Assembly: GCA_958295985.1 (NCBI GenBank) | Contig: OY282432.1 | Location: forward strand, 2,169,282-2,233,281 | Source of the DNA: an uncultured Candidatus Binatia bacterium | GTDB lineage: Bacteria > Desulfobacterota > Binatia > UBA9968 > JAJDTQ01 | Direction: 5' to 3' | Length of the DNA stretch: 64,000 nt | Shown: positions 50,190 to 59,280 of the stretch, one piece after another | How the letters are laid out: each line of letters opens with the position of its first letter | How positions within the stretch are numbered: the stretch's first letter is position 1 | Position numbers and translations under genes: made by a program | The notes under the pieces: model-generated | What the model was told of the DNA's origin: nothing | Database searches by the model: none | What the model saw: the letters and a program-made list of their open reading frames with translations, nothing else

Positions 50190-51404
50190 ATGGAATTGAT
50201 GCTTCGCCGGCTGTTCGCCGGCCTGCGCCACAGGAACTACCGTTTTTACTGGCTGGGGCAGCTCTCCTCGGTGCTGGCGCTCAACATGGAGTTGGCGGCT
50301 CAAGCCTGGCTGGTGTTCCTGCTGACGGATTCGCCCCTGATGCTGGGGGTGGCCGGGATCGCCTACGCCGTCCCGCGGGTGTCGCTGGTGCTCGTGGGCG
50401 GCGCCGTCGCGGACCGGGCCGACAAGCGGCGGATCATGGTGCTGACCCAGTCGCTGCTGGCCCTGGCCTACCTCGTGCTCGGCATGCTGGTGCTGACCGA
50501 GCGCATCGCGTTCTGGCACGTGCTCGTGTTCGCGTTCAACTCGGGTTTCCTGCGGGCCTTCGACCGGCCCAGCCGTTACGCGCTGCTACCCGAAATGGTG
50601 CCGCGCGAGGAGCTGGCCAACGCGGTGGCGCTGGGAAGCTCGGTGTGGCAGGCGTGCCGCCTCGTGGGCCCGGGGTTCGCCGGGGTCCTGATCTACTGGG
50701 TCGGCGTCGGCTACACGTTCGTGGCCTGTTTCGTGAGCTCGGCGGCCGCGGTGGCGTTGTGGGCGTTCATCCGGGCCCGTCCCATCGTCACGCAGGACCG
50801 GGGCGGCGTGTGGCGCAACATCGTCGCCGGGCTCGACTTCGTTCGCCGGAACCCGCTCTTCTACAGTCTGTTGGGGCTCACTTTCTTCAACAGCCTCTTC
50901 GGCATGTCTTTCGTGATTCTGATGCCGGTCTTCGCCCGGGAGATCCTGCGGGTGGACTCCCGCGGTTTCGGGCTGCTCCAGTCGGTCTCCGGCATCGGGG
51001 CGCTGCTGGGCACGTTGACGGTGGCCTACCTTGCCCAGGCCGGGCGCCGGGGGTGGCAGGTGCTGGCGGGGTCGGCGGCCTTCGGCACATTGCTGATCGT
51101 GTTCGCGTACTCGTCTTCGTTCCGGTTGTCGCTGGGACTGATCTTCTTTCTCGGGCTCTTCAACCAGATCTACCTGACTTCCATCAACACGATCCTCCAA
51201 CTGAACCTTCCCTACGATCTGCGCGGCCGGGTGCTGGGTCTGTTCGGCCTCACCTGGGACCTCATGCCCCTGGGCGGCGCGATTGCGGGCGCCGTGGCCG
51301 AGTACGCCGGCGCCCCCGCGGCGGTGGCCCTGGGCGGGTTCCTGGTGGCGTTGATGGCCTTCTACGGCATGGTGCGGTTGCCCACCGTTCGAGAAATCGA
51401 ATAG
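50190..51404 (+). CDS. MFS transporter (EntS-like)
   Basis: The 404-residue protein has about 12 membrane helices. It resembles the EntS/MFS_3 group: N-terminal LRHRNYRFYWLGQLSS, a helix 2-3 loop GGAVADRADKRRIM, and DRPSRYALLPEMV. These usually export small hydrophobic or siderophore-like compounds. The start at ATG 50190 could instead be ATG 50199. Divergence from the LLM oxidoreductase suggests a shared metabolite, such as export of a toxic product. Confidence 0.88.
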   Translation: MELMLRRLFAGLRHRNYRFYWLGQLSSVLALNMELAAQAWLVFLLTDSPLMLGVAGIAYAVPRVSLVLVGGAVADRADKRRIMVLTQSLLALAYLVLGMLVLTERIAFWHVLVFAFNSGFLRAFDRPSRYALLPEMVPREELANAVALGSSVWQACRLVGPGFAGVLIYWVGVGYTFVACFVSSAAAVALWAFIRARPIVTQDRGGVWRNIVAGLDFVRRNPLFYSLLGLTFFNSLFGMSFVILMPVFAREILRVDSRGFGLLQSVSGIGALLGTLTVAYLAQAGRRGWQVLAGSAAFGTLLIVFAYSSSFRLSLGLIFFLGLFNQIYLTSINTILQLNLPYDLRGRVLGLFGLTWDLMPLGGAIAGAVAEYAGAPAAVALGGFLVALMAFYGMVRLPTVREIE

Positions 51405-51571
51405 GCGAGACGGAAGGGTCCCTTTACACGCCGGCAGGGATGATTAGATTTTCCGGGACACGACACCCGGTGCAGGGCGCCCGGGGAAATTGATTCGGCG
51501 CCGCGTGCATTGTAGATTTTCATTGTAGATTCTACTTTGGGGCTCATACTCGCGAGAGAAGGGAAAGGTCC

Positions 51572-52474
51572 ATGAAACGCGTGATACTGTTCCTGCTTAC
51601 CAACATCGCGATCCTGGTCGTCCTGAGCGTGGTGGTCAGCGTGCTCGGCCTCGACCGGGCGCTTTACCAGAACGGACTCAATCTCGGAGCGCTGCTGGGA
51701 TTCTCGTTCATCTTCGGCATGGGCGGCGCGTTCATCTCGCTGGCCATCTCCAAATGGATGGCCAAAATGGCCGTGGGCGCGACGGTCATCGAGAAGCCCC
51801 GGAACAACACCGAGAGCTGGCTTCTCAATACCGTGCACAACCATGCTCAGGCAGCGGGCATCGCCATGCCCGAGGTGGCGATCTACGATTCCCCCGAACC
51901 CAACGCCTTTGCCACAGGTCCGAGCCGTAACAACTCGCTGGTAGCGGTCAGCACCGGGTTGCTGCGGGCCATGAACGCGGACCAGGCCTCGGCCGTGCTC
52001 GGTCATGAGGTCAGCCATGTGGCCAACGGCGACATGGTGACGCTGACCTTGATCCAGGGCATTCTCAACACCTTCGTGATCTTCCTCTCCCGAGTGATCG
52101 GCTACGTCGTCGACCGTGCGCTCCACAGGGACGGCGAAGGCGGCTACGGCATCGGCTACTTCGTCACCGTGATCGTCACGCAGATCCTTCTCGGCATCCT
52201 GGCCAGTATCGTGGTCTACTGGTTCTCGCGGCGGCGCGAGTACCGGGCCGATGCCGGTGGCGCGCGGCTGGCGGGCACGGCCAACATGATCGGCGCCCTG
52301 CAGGCGCTCCAGCGGAGCGTGGAGCCCGAACACATGCCCGAACAGGTGGCGGTCCTGGGGATCTCCGGTGTCCGCAAGGGCGGTCTGCGGATGCTCTTCG
52401 CCAGCCACCCCCCCATGGAGGACCGGATCGCCGCGCTCCGGGAGGGTCGCCACTTCACGGGCGCCGGATCGTAG
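51572..52474 (+). CDS. htpX: Protease HtpX homologue
   Basis: The 300-residue inner-membrane M48 metalloprotease has two N-terminal helices (about 5-25 and 35-55), the zinc motif HEVSH at residues 145-149, two further helices near 160-210, and [10 protein letters not shown] with the third zinc-ligand Glu223. HtpX degrades misfolded membrane proteins together with FtsH under stress. An AAGGGAAAGG ribosome site precedes ATG 51572. A GTCCCGC-TC-GCGGGAC hairpin at 52481-52496 follows the gene. Confidence 0.94.
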   Translation: MKRVILFLLTNIAILVVLSVVVSVLGLDRALYQNGLNLGALLGFSFIFGMGGAFISLAISKWMAKMAVGATVIEKPRNNTESWLLNTVHNHAQAAGIAMPEVAIYDSPEPNAFATGPSRNNSLVAVSTGLLRAMNADQASAVLGHEVSHVANGDMVTLTLIQGILNTFVIFLSRVIGYVVDRALHRDGEGGYGIGYFVTVIVTQILLGILASIVVYWFSRRREYRADAGGARLAGTANMIGALQALQRSVEPEHMPEQVAVLGISGVRKGGLRMLFASHPPMEDRIAALREGRHFTGAGS

Positions 52475-52480
52475 GGGCCT

Positions 52481-52496
52481 GTCCCGCTCGCGGGAC
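52481..52496 (+). terminator. Hairpin after htpX
   Basis: GTCCCGC and GCGGGAC form a perfect 7-bp stem with a 2-base loop, seven bases after the htpX stop. No T-run follows, so it may stabilise the transcript end or act as a weak terminator. Confidence 0.5.
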
Positions 52497-52587
52497 GCCA
52501 TATCGTGAGGTCTCGACGAACCGCTCTTGCCGCTGTGGCGGAATCGGGATACATCCCCACTTGAGCCTCCAGGCGAAAGGGGACGCG

Positions 52588-53667
52588 ATGGCGATTTTCT
52601 CGGGGGAGTTCGGACTCCAGTTCGTGCTGCAGGCGGCTTCCTACTACACGACGCGGGAGTTGGTGGAGCTGGCCGAGCTCGGAGCGGAGAGGGGCTTCAA
52701 GCAGGTCTGGCTTAGCGATTCGCTGCGTTACCGCCAGGTGCTGAGCGTCGCAACGGCCATCGCCGCCCGCGCCCCTCTGAAGGTCGGCACTGCGATCCTG
52801 GTGCCTTATTTCCGTAACCCCATCGACGTGGCGGACGCCGTCCTGGCCATCTCGGAACTCACCGACGGGCGTGAGATCAGCCTCGGTATCGCCAAGGGCA
52901 GCAAGGGGCAGGTGCCGCAGTACCTGGAGATGGCGAAACCGTTCCGCGTGGTCCGGGAGACGGTGGGTTTTCTCGGCACGCTGTTCCGCGGAGAGCGGGT
53001 GCGATTCGACGAATATCCCACCCTGTGCGAGTACTTCCACATGAATCCCCGGGGCCACATCGAGTTGGTGCGTCCGCCTGCGGCGCCGGTGCGGTTCTAC
53101 GGCGGCGGCGTGGGGCCCCGGTTCCTGGCCATCGCCGGCGAGACCATGGAAGGTGTCCTCATGGGCGGTTACTTCATCTCCATGCACAAGCTCGGCCGGC
53201 TGGAACAGGCCATGGCGGGCGCGGACGGCGCCGCCCGGGCGGCGGATCCCGACAAGACGCTGCGGAAGGTCTGCGAGATCAACCTCGCGGTATCGGAGGA
53301 GCCGGAGGTGGCGCTGGCCGAGGCCAAGAAGTACTCCGCCCACCACATGGTGAGCCTCCAGGCCCTCGGTTACAGCCCCGAGGAATTCGAGCGCATCGGC
53401 GTTGACTACGAGCAGGTCAACCGCATCCGGGAGGCGCTTCACTCGGGAATGACCATCGAGCAGGCCTCGCGCGAGTTGGTGACCGACGCCATGCCGCGCG
53501 CCTGCTTCGTCGCGGGGACCCCGTCGGACTGCGTGGAACCCATCCTGGAGCTCGCGGCCGAGGCCGAGCGGCTGGGGTTCCACCAGATCTCCTTTGCCAA
53601 GCTCGGCCGGGACTACGCTTCGGTGATCCGGTACCTGAGCGACGAGATCATCCCGAGGTTGTCGTAG
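52588..53667 (+). CDS. LLM-class F420/flavin-dependent oxidoreductase
   Basis: The 359-residue TIM-barrel protein is of the luciferase-like monooxygenase family. Its segments include ELAELGAERGFKQVWLSDSL, an IAARAPLKVGTAILVPYFRNP strand, EISLGIAKGSKG (cofactor-binding) and FYGGGVGPRF. ATG 52588 has AGGGGAC upstream; a TTG at 52561 is a weaker option. It differs from the LLM gene at 49039 and is closer to methylene-tetrahydromethanopterin reductase-like members. The substrate is unknown. Confidence 0.88.
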   Translation: MAIFSGEFGLQFVLQAASYYTTRELVELAELGAERGFKQVWLSDSLRYRQVLSVATAIAARAPLKVGTAILVPYFRNPIDVADAVLAISELTDGREISLGIAKGSKGQVPQYLEMAKPFRVVRETVGFLGTLFRGERVRFDEYPTLCEYFHMNPRGHIELVRPPAAPVRFYGGGVGPRFLAIAGETMEGVLMGGYFISMHKLGRLEQAMAGADGAARAADPDKTLRKVCEINLAVSEEPEVALAEAKKYSAHHMVSLQALGYSPEEFERIGVDYEQVNRIREALHSGMTIEQASRELVTDAMPRACFVAGTPSDCVEPILELAAEAERLGFHQISFAKLGRDYASVIRYLSDEIIPRLS

Positions 53668-53697
53668 CCTCATGCCTGCTTCACGTATCCGGGAACC

Positions 53698-54993
53698 TTG
53701 CTTTTGAGCGTTTCAACCGCCGGTCCCGGGGCCACTGCACGCGCCGCGCGGCTTGGCCGGACCTACCCGTGGGTGGTGCTGGGCATCTCGTGCACGACCG
53801 TGGCCGCGGCCTTCGGGTGCCGCGGGGCGTTCGCGCTTTTCTTCGTGGCGGTCATCGAAGAGTTCCAGTGGAGCCGCGGATTGTCCGCGGGCGCGCTGAC
53901 CCTGGGTTCGGTGGCGTGGACCCTGTCGGCGCCCGTGTGGGGGCGGATGCTGGACCGCCTCGGGCCCAGGGTGGTGTTCCCCGCGGGCGCGGGCCTCATG
54001 GCCGCGGGCTTCATCGTCAGCGGCATGACCCAAACCGTCCTGCAATACTACGTGGGCATGGGGCTTCTGGTGGGTCTCGGTTTCGCCGCGCTGCCGATGA
54101 CTTCCCAGGCCACGGTCATCAGCAACTGGTTCATCCGCAAGCGCGGCATGGCCATGGGCATTGCGGCCGCGGGCATCGGCGCCGGGATCTTCGTGGTGGT
54201 GCCCGCCACCGAGAGACTGATCGTCGGGTTGGGGTGGCGGAACGCCTACATGGTGCTGGCCGGTTTCATGCTGACGGCGGTGGTGCCGCTCAACCTGTTC
54301 TTTCAGCGGCGCCGGCCGCAGGACATGGGATTGCAGCCGGATTTCGGCGCCACCACGGTTGCGGAGACCGGCGGTCCGCGCCAGGTGCGGGACGACGGCT
54401 GGAACCTCGCCCGGGCGCTCCGCAGCTTCCGCTTCTGGGCGTTGGCCATGGGGTTCCTGCTGGGCGCGATCCCGGTGCACCTGGTGCTGGTGCACCAGGT
54501 GGCCGCAATGGTGGATGCAGGTTTCTCACGAGAGTTCGGGGCGACGGTCCTGGGCCTTACCGGGTTCTTTACCATCTTCACCATGATCGGCATGGGCATA
54601 CTTTCGGACCGCGTCGGCCGGGAATGGGCCTATACCATCGGCAGCGCGGCCCTGGTGGGCGGCATCCTGGTGATCCTCTTCCTCGACGAGATGCCGCGGG
54701 TCCTGCTGATCGGCCTGTACCCGCCGCTGTTCGCCGTGGGTTTCGGGTCGCGCCAGGCGCTCTATCCGACCATTGCCGCGGACATATTCCATGGCGCGCA
54801 TTTCGGCTCGATCATCGGCGTGTTGGCGGTCTGCATCGGCATCGGTTCGGGCGTGGGGCCGTGGCTCGCGGGTTACCTCCACGACCTTTCGGGCAGCTAT
54901 GCCAGCTCGTGCTGGGCCGCCATGGTCCTGGTTATGTTATCGTTGGTGTGCATCTGGGTCACGGCGCCCGGCAAGGGGCCGGATCCCGTGTAG
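53698..54993 (+). CDS. MFS transporter (OFA/monocarboxylate type)
   Basis: The 431-residue permease has 12 helices. It opens with TYPWVVLGISCTTVAAAFGCRGAF-type N-terminal helix, FRWSRG-like FQWSRG, MTSQATVISNWFIRKRG and GIGAGIFV, as in oxalate/formate and monocarboxylate antiporters. I keep the TTG 53698 start because conserved sequence begins near residue 20 and no ATG lies closer. It sits before an amidohydrolase gene and may import its carboxylate substrate. Confidence 0.88.
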   Translation: MLLSVSTAGPGATARAARLGRTYPWVVLGISCTTVAAAFGCRGAFALFFVAVIEEFQWSRGLSAGALTLGSVAWTLSAPVWGRMLDRLGPRVVFPAGAGLMAAGFIVSGMTQTVLQYYVGMGLLVGLGFAALPMTSQATVISNWFIRKRGMAMGIAAAGIGAGIFVVVPATERLIVGLGWRNAYMVLAGFMLTAVVPLNLFFQRRRPQDMGLQPDFGATTVAETGGPRQVRDDGWNLARALRSFRFWALAMGFLLGAIPVHLVLVHQVAAMVDAGFSREFGATVLGLTGFFTIFTMIGMGILSDRVGREWAYTIGSAALVGGILVILFLDEMPRVLLIGLYPPLFAVGFGSRQALYPTIAADIFHGAHFGSIIGVLAVCIGIGSGVGPWLAGYLHDLSGSYASSCWAAMVLVMLSLVCIWVTAPGKGPDPV

Positions 54994-55080
54994 GAGCGGG
55001 TTTCAAACCAACCCGGGCCACTGCCTCGCTCGGGACGAGAACGGGACGAAGGCAAAGCCCTTCGAATACCTGGAGAAGCC

Positions 55081-56061
55081 ATGGCCAAGACGTTGATCAT
55101 CGACGCGCATCATCACTGGATGCCTGAAGAACACTACCGCAACCCCGGGCTGCTCATCCGGGCCGGTGAGACCGTGGTGCGGCAACCGGACCAGTTCGCC
55201 ATCCGCCGGCAAGGGGTCCAGCTCTTCGGACCTCCGGCCATGACCGCGGACATGGCGGCGCAGGTGGAGGAGATGGACCGGGTGGGCGTCCACCAGGCCG
55301 TGCTCCACGTGGGCTGCTGGCTGGACTGGATCGACGTTCCCGCGGCGCGCTTCATCAACGACGAGATGGCCGAGGTCACGGAGCGGTTTCCCGGCCGGAT
55401 CATCCCGCTGGCGCACGTGCCGGCGCTGGAGGCCGGCGGCCGGCGGGAGCTCAAGCGCGCGGTGCTGAAGCTCGGCTTTCGGGGCGTGGGCATCAACACG
55501 CACGTCCGCGGCGCGCTGCTGGACGACAAGCGCTACCATCCGTTCTACCGGCTGGCGTCGGACCTGGACATCCCGATCTTCGTGCACCCTTCCTCGGAGC
55601 TCCCGCTGGCGCATCCCCACGGCATGGAGCAGTTCAACCTCACTCGAAACCTCGGGCGCGCCATGGACAACACCATCAACATCGTGCGCCTGATGCTGAG
55701 CGGCACGCTGGAGAAATTCCCCAGGCTGCGCTTCGTGTTCACCCACCTGGGCGGCGCCTACTTCGCGCTCCGGAACCGGCTCAACCCGTCGTTCTGGGAC
55801 AAGCGGGAACAAGGGTACTTCGACAAGTTCCGGGAGCGGATCTTCATCGACACCGCGCCCCCTTTCTGGGGCCCGGGCGAGATCCGCTTCGCCATGGACA
55901 TGGTGGGCGAGGACCAGGTGCTGATGGGCAGCGACTTTCCCACCATCGACAAGCTCGGCGACGCGGTCTCCATCGTGAAGACGGTCAGAGCCGGCGCGGC
56001 CGCCAAGCGCAAGCTGCTGGGCGGGAACGCGGCCAGGCTGTTCCCCGAAAACGGCTGCTGA
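55081..56061 (+). CDS. Amidohydrolase family protein (amidohydrolase_2)
   Basis: The 326-residue TIM-barrel enzyme has IIDAHHHWM at the N terminus (H-x-H-type metal ligands), the FVHPSSELPL strand, FVFTHLGGAYFAL and MGSDFPTIDK (late Asp). This is the ACMSD/gamma-resorcylate decarboxylase-like branch. It lies in a plus-strand unit between an MFS gene and the guanidino-hydrolase homologue, with 23 bases to the latter. It probably decarboxylates or hydrolyses the solute moved by the MFS protein. Confidence 0.88.
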   Translation: MAKTLIIDAHHHWMPEEHYRNPGLLIRAGETVVRQPDQFAIRRQGVQLFGPPAMTADMAAQVEEMDRVGVHQAVLHVGCWLDWIDVPAARFINDEMAEVTERFPGRIIPLAHVPALEAGGRRELKRAVLKLGFRGVGINTHVRGALLDDKRYHPFYRLASDLDIPIFVHPSSELPLAHPHGMEQFNLTRNLGRAMDNTINIVRLMLSGTLEKFPRLRFVFTHLGGAYFALRNRLNPSFWDKREQGYFDKFRERIFIDTAPPFWGPGEIRFAMDMVGEDQVLMGSDFPTIDKLGDAVSIVKTVRAGAAAKRKLLGGNAARLFPENGC

Positions 56062-56084
56062 GGGATGGCGCAGGAGAGGCCCCT

Positions 56085-56849
56085 GTGAAAGTCCTGATGT
56101 GCCCCCCTCTCCACTACGCGCCTGCGCCCGGGGAGAACCCGGCCGCCGCCATGGCCGAGTGGCGCGGGCTCTACCGGCTCCTGCGCGAGGACCTGCACGT
56201 GCAGGTGGATCTGCTGGAGCCGCGGCCCGGCCTGCCGAAGCTCGTGCTGGCGGCGAGCGGCGGCTTCGTGTGGCAGGATGCCTTCATCGTCAGCCGCCTT
56301 CGGGAGGCTGAAAGGCGGCCCGAGAGCGAGGCGTGGTCCAATTTCTTTCTGGTGCGCGGCTACGCCATACCGGCGTTGCCCGAAGGCTGCCGTTTCGAGG
56401 GCGAGCGGGATCTGGTTGTTGTCGGGGACACGCTATTCGCAGGGTATCGCTCCAGCGAAGACCCGGCCGCGCACGAAGCGCTTGCGGAAATTCTCGGGCG
56501 CGAGATCCGCTCACTCCGTCTGTCGGACGGCTGGGACCTGCCCCTGGACTCCTGCCTGTGTCCGCTGGGCGAGGGTCGGGTGTTGTACCATCCCGAAGCC
56601 TTCGACGCGCCCGCGCGCAGGATTCTCGAACAGAACGTGACGCAACTCCAGTCCATGGACCCGGCGGATGTGCTGCGTCTCGGCTGTAATGCCCTGGTAG
56701 CGGACGGCAGCGTCATCCTGCCGGAGGGCTGTGAGGCCACGGTCACACGGCTGGAGCAGGAGGGGGTCCAGGTCCATACACTGCCGCTGGCCTGCTATTC
56801 CCGAGATGCCGCCGGGCCTAAGGCCTTGGTACTGAAGATCAACGACTGA
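56085..56849 (+). CDS. Amidinotransferase/DDAH superfamily protein without catalytic His and Cys
   Basis: The 254-residue protein has the five-bladed propeller pattern of dimethylarginine dimethylaminohydrolase: KVLMCPPLHY, FEGERDLVVVGDTLFAGY, LPLDSCLCPLGEG and EGCEATVTRLEQEGVQVHTL. In active enzymes a His precedes LDT; here it is Pro153 (LPLDS). The C-terminal nucleophile Cys is replaced by Ala247 (GPKALVL). The protein should therefore be unable to attack guanidino groups. It starts at a GTG with a GGAGAGG ribosome site, following the amidohydrolase by 23 bases. A binding or regulatory role is possible. Confidence 0.75.
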   Translation: MKVLMCPPLHYAPAPGENPAAAMAEWRGLYRLLREDLHVQVDLLEPRPGLPKLVLAASGGFVWQDAFIVSRLREAERRPESEAWSNFFLVRGYAIPALPEGCRFEGERDLVVVGDTLFAGYRSSEDPAAHEALAEILGREIRSLRLSDGWDLPLDSCLCPLGEGRVLYHPEAFDAPARRILEQNVTQLQSMDPADVLRLGCNALVADGSVILPEGCEATVTRLEQEGVQVHTLPLACYSRDAAGPKALVLKIND

Positions 56850-56878
56850 CCAGCGGTTTGTAGCGGCACGCACACAGG

Positions 56879-56892
56879 CGGGTTCGAGCCCG
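56879..56892. other. Palindrome CGGGTTCGAGCCCG
   Basis: This nearly perfect palindrome lies between the two convergent genes. It resembles stems at 28241, 28282 and 54993-55015 that share GGGTT-x-AACCC cores, so it may belong to a REP-like family. Confidence 0.4.
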
Positions 56893-56964
56893 TCTTCTAC
56901 ATTGTCTCGTCAGGTCTCAGAGGGGTTGCTCCCATTGCCCGGAGTCGCCTGACGTTGCCTGTGG

Positions 56965-59256
56965 CTAACCGTTCTGCCGCATGGCGCGCCACATCCTCTC
57001 CGGGGTGACGGGCAGCTCGCGCACGCGCACGCCGACGGCGTCCTCGATGGCGTTGCCGATGGCGGGGGCCACGGGCATGAGGCCGCCTTCGCCCAGTCCC
57101 TTGGCGCCGTAGGGGCCCGGGCCGTTGCCGTCTTCCACCATGATGGTCTTGAAGTTGCCGGGGACGTCGTTGAACGACGGCAGGCGGTAGTCGATGAGGT
57201 TCGGGTTGAGCAGGCGGCCGTTGTCGTACTGCATCTCCTCCATGAGGGAGTGGCCGATGGCGAACATGACGGCGCCCTCGTCCTGGCCTTCGCATTGAAG
57301 CGGGTGGATGGCCTTGCCCACGTCCGCGGTGGAAACGTACTGCAGGAGCTTGACCACGCCCGTGTCCGGGTCCACCTCCACCTCGGCGCCGCCCCAGCTC
57401 GTCTCCCAGAAGGTCGTGGGCGAGCCCAGCACGGCCTTCTTGCTGTGGACGTCCTGGTAGGTTCCCTTGGCCAGCAACTCGCCGCCCTTGGCGCCGAAGG
57501 TGAGGTTGAGCACCTGCTCGTAGCTCAGGCGCTTGCCCTTGCCGGCGCGCACCTGGCCGTCCTTGAACGTGATCTTGTCGGCCTTGCACTTGAGCAGCCG
57601 GGCCCCGGCCCGGCGCAACTGCCGTTTCAACTCGGCCGCCGCCCGCTCCACGCACAGGCCCATGATGACCATGGAGCTGCTGGCGTTGGTGGCCGCGTCG
57701 TAGGGGGTGGAATCGGTATCGAGCTGGGCCACGGTGACCGCCTCGTAGGGCAGGGCCAGCTCCTCGGCCGCCACCTGGGCCAGGGCGGTGCGGCAACCCT
57801 GGCCGATCTCCACCGTGCCGGTGAACAGCACCGCGCTGCCGTCGGAGTTGAGCTTGATGGCCGCCGACGCTACCTTGTAGGTGCCGCCGCCGTCCTTCAT
57901 GCAGCAGCTCAGGCCCATGCCGCGGTTCGTCCTCCTCTTCTTGCCCCAGCCCAGGGCCTTGGCGGTGCGCCGCAGACCCGCCTCCAGGTCGCAGTCCACC
58001 AGGGTGTCGCCCCTGGTGTAGACCTCACCCTTCTTCAGCAGGTTTCGGACCCGAAACTCCACCGGGTCGAACCCGAGCTTGCGGGCAATCATGTCCATCT
58101 GGGACTCGTAGGCCCAGGTGACCTGGAGTGTGCCGAAGCCACGGAACGCGCCCGCGGGCACGGCGTTGGTATAGACCGTGTAGGCGTCGACCTTGACGTT
58201 GGGGATGCGGTACGGACCCGGCGCCCGGTAGCCGGCCTTCTGGGACACCCGCGGTCCGTAGTCGGCGTAGGCCCCGGTGCCCATGTGGACCTCGCACTCC
58301 CGCGCCACCAGCCGCCCGTCGCGGGTGACGCCGGTCTTGATGCGAAACCGCGCGGGATGCCGGGTGATGGTGCGGAAGGTCTCCTCCGACGTGTGGGTGA
58401 TCTTCACCGGCCGGCCGGTCTTCCAGGCCAGCGCCGCGGCCAGCGGCTCGTTCTTCACCGAGAGCTTGCCGCCGTAGGCGCCGCCCACGTGGGGCACGAT
58501 CACCCGCACCTTGTTGATGGCGATGGAGAAGAACTCGGCGATGTGGCGCTGGAGCGTGAACGGGTCCTGGGTCGAGGCCCAGAGGGTCACGTGTCCGTCC
58601 TCGACCCGGGCGATGGTGATGTGCGGCTCCAGCGGGTAGTGCTGGATCTGAGGGAAGGTGAAGGTGTCTTCGAAAATCTCGTCGGCCTCGGCGAACCCCT
58701 TGTCCACGTCGCCCCGGGCGTAGTCGTAGGCGTAACAGATATTGGTGCCGCGAAACGCTTCGGGCACGCGATAGGCGTGGCCGTGAAGTTCGTCGGCTTC
58801 CGCCACCTGCTCGTGCACCAGCGGCGCGTCCGGCGCGATGGCGTCGGCGATGTCCGTGACCGCGGGAAGCTCCCGGTATTCCGTCTCGATGAGCGCCAAC
58901 GCCTCGGTTGCGGTGGCCTCGTCATCGGCCACGACCGCGGCCACCGGGTCGCCGTCGTAGCGGACCTTGTCCAGGGCGACGATGGTCTGGTCCTTGTAGG
59001 CCGAGCCGAAGTACGGGTTCATGCCGTCCAGGGTCTCGCGGGTGAGGACGGTGACCACTCCCGGCAGCGCGGCCGCCTTGCCGGCGTCGATGCGCACGAG
59101 ACGCGCGTGGGGAAAGGGGCTGCGCAGGACCTTTGCGTGGAGCATGCCCGGGAGCTCCAGGTCCATGGCGTAGACGGCCTTGCCGGTTGCCTTGACGACG
59201 CCGTCCACCCGTTGCCGGGACTTGCCGATGACCTGGTATTTCGCCGCTTTGCTCAT
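56965..59256 (-). CDS. Molybdenum hydroxylase large subunit, orphan
   Basis: The 763-residue protein is a xanthine-dehydrogenase-type large subunit. It has TGKAVYAMDLELPGM, the active-site loop VPAGAFRGFGTLQ, a CCMKDGGGTYKVASAAIKL region and the C-terminal GAKGLGEGGLMP with catalytic Glu. It lacks the AYRCSFR loop of CO dehydrogenase. It is separated from the other molybdenum hydroxylase set by about 29 kb and has no adjacent FAD or 2Fe-2S subunit genes, so it may share those subunits. It follows the CCA-type gene by 24 bases on the same strand. Confidence 0.88.
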   Translation of the reverse strand: MSKAAKYQVIGKSRQRVDGVVKATGKAVYAMDLELPGMLHAKVLRSPFPHARLVRIDAGKAAALPGVVTVLTRETLDGMNPYFGSAYKDQTIVALDKVRYDGDPVAAVVADDEATATEALALIETEYRELPAVTDIADAIAPDAPLVHEQVAEADELHGHAYRVPEAFRGTNICYAYDYARGDVDKGFAEADEIFEDTFTFPQIQHYPLEPHITIARVEDGHVTLWASTQDPFTLQRHIAEFFSIAINKVRVIVPHVGGAYGGKLSVKNEPLAAALAWKTGRPVKITHTSEETFRTITRHPARFRIKTGVTRDGRLVARECEVHMGTGAYADYGPRVSQKAGYRAPGPYRIPNVKVDAYTVYTNAVPAGAFRGFGTLQVTWAYESQMDMIARKLGFDPVEFRVRNLLKKGEVYTRGDTLVDCDLEAGLRRTAKALGWGKKRRTNRGMGLSCCMKDGGGTYKVASAAIKLNSDGSAVLFTGTVEIGQGCRTALAQVAAEELALPYEAVTVAQLDTDSTPYDAATNASSSMVIMGLCVERAAAELKRQLRRAGARLLKCKADKITFKDGQVRAGKGKRLSYEQVLNLTFGAKGGELLAKGTYQDVHSKKAVLGSPTTFWETSWGGAEVEVDPDTGVVKLLQYVSTADVGKAIHPLQCEGQDEGAVMFAIGHSLMEEMQYDNGRLLNPNLIDYRLPSFNDVPGNFKTIMVEDGNGPGPYGAKGLGEGGLMPVAPAIGNAIEDAVGVRVRELPVTPERMWRAMRQNG

Positions 59257-59280
59257 GGTTTGTCGTTGCCTCCGTGTGGC

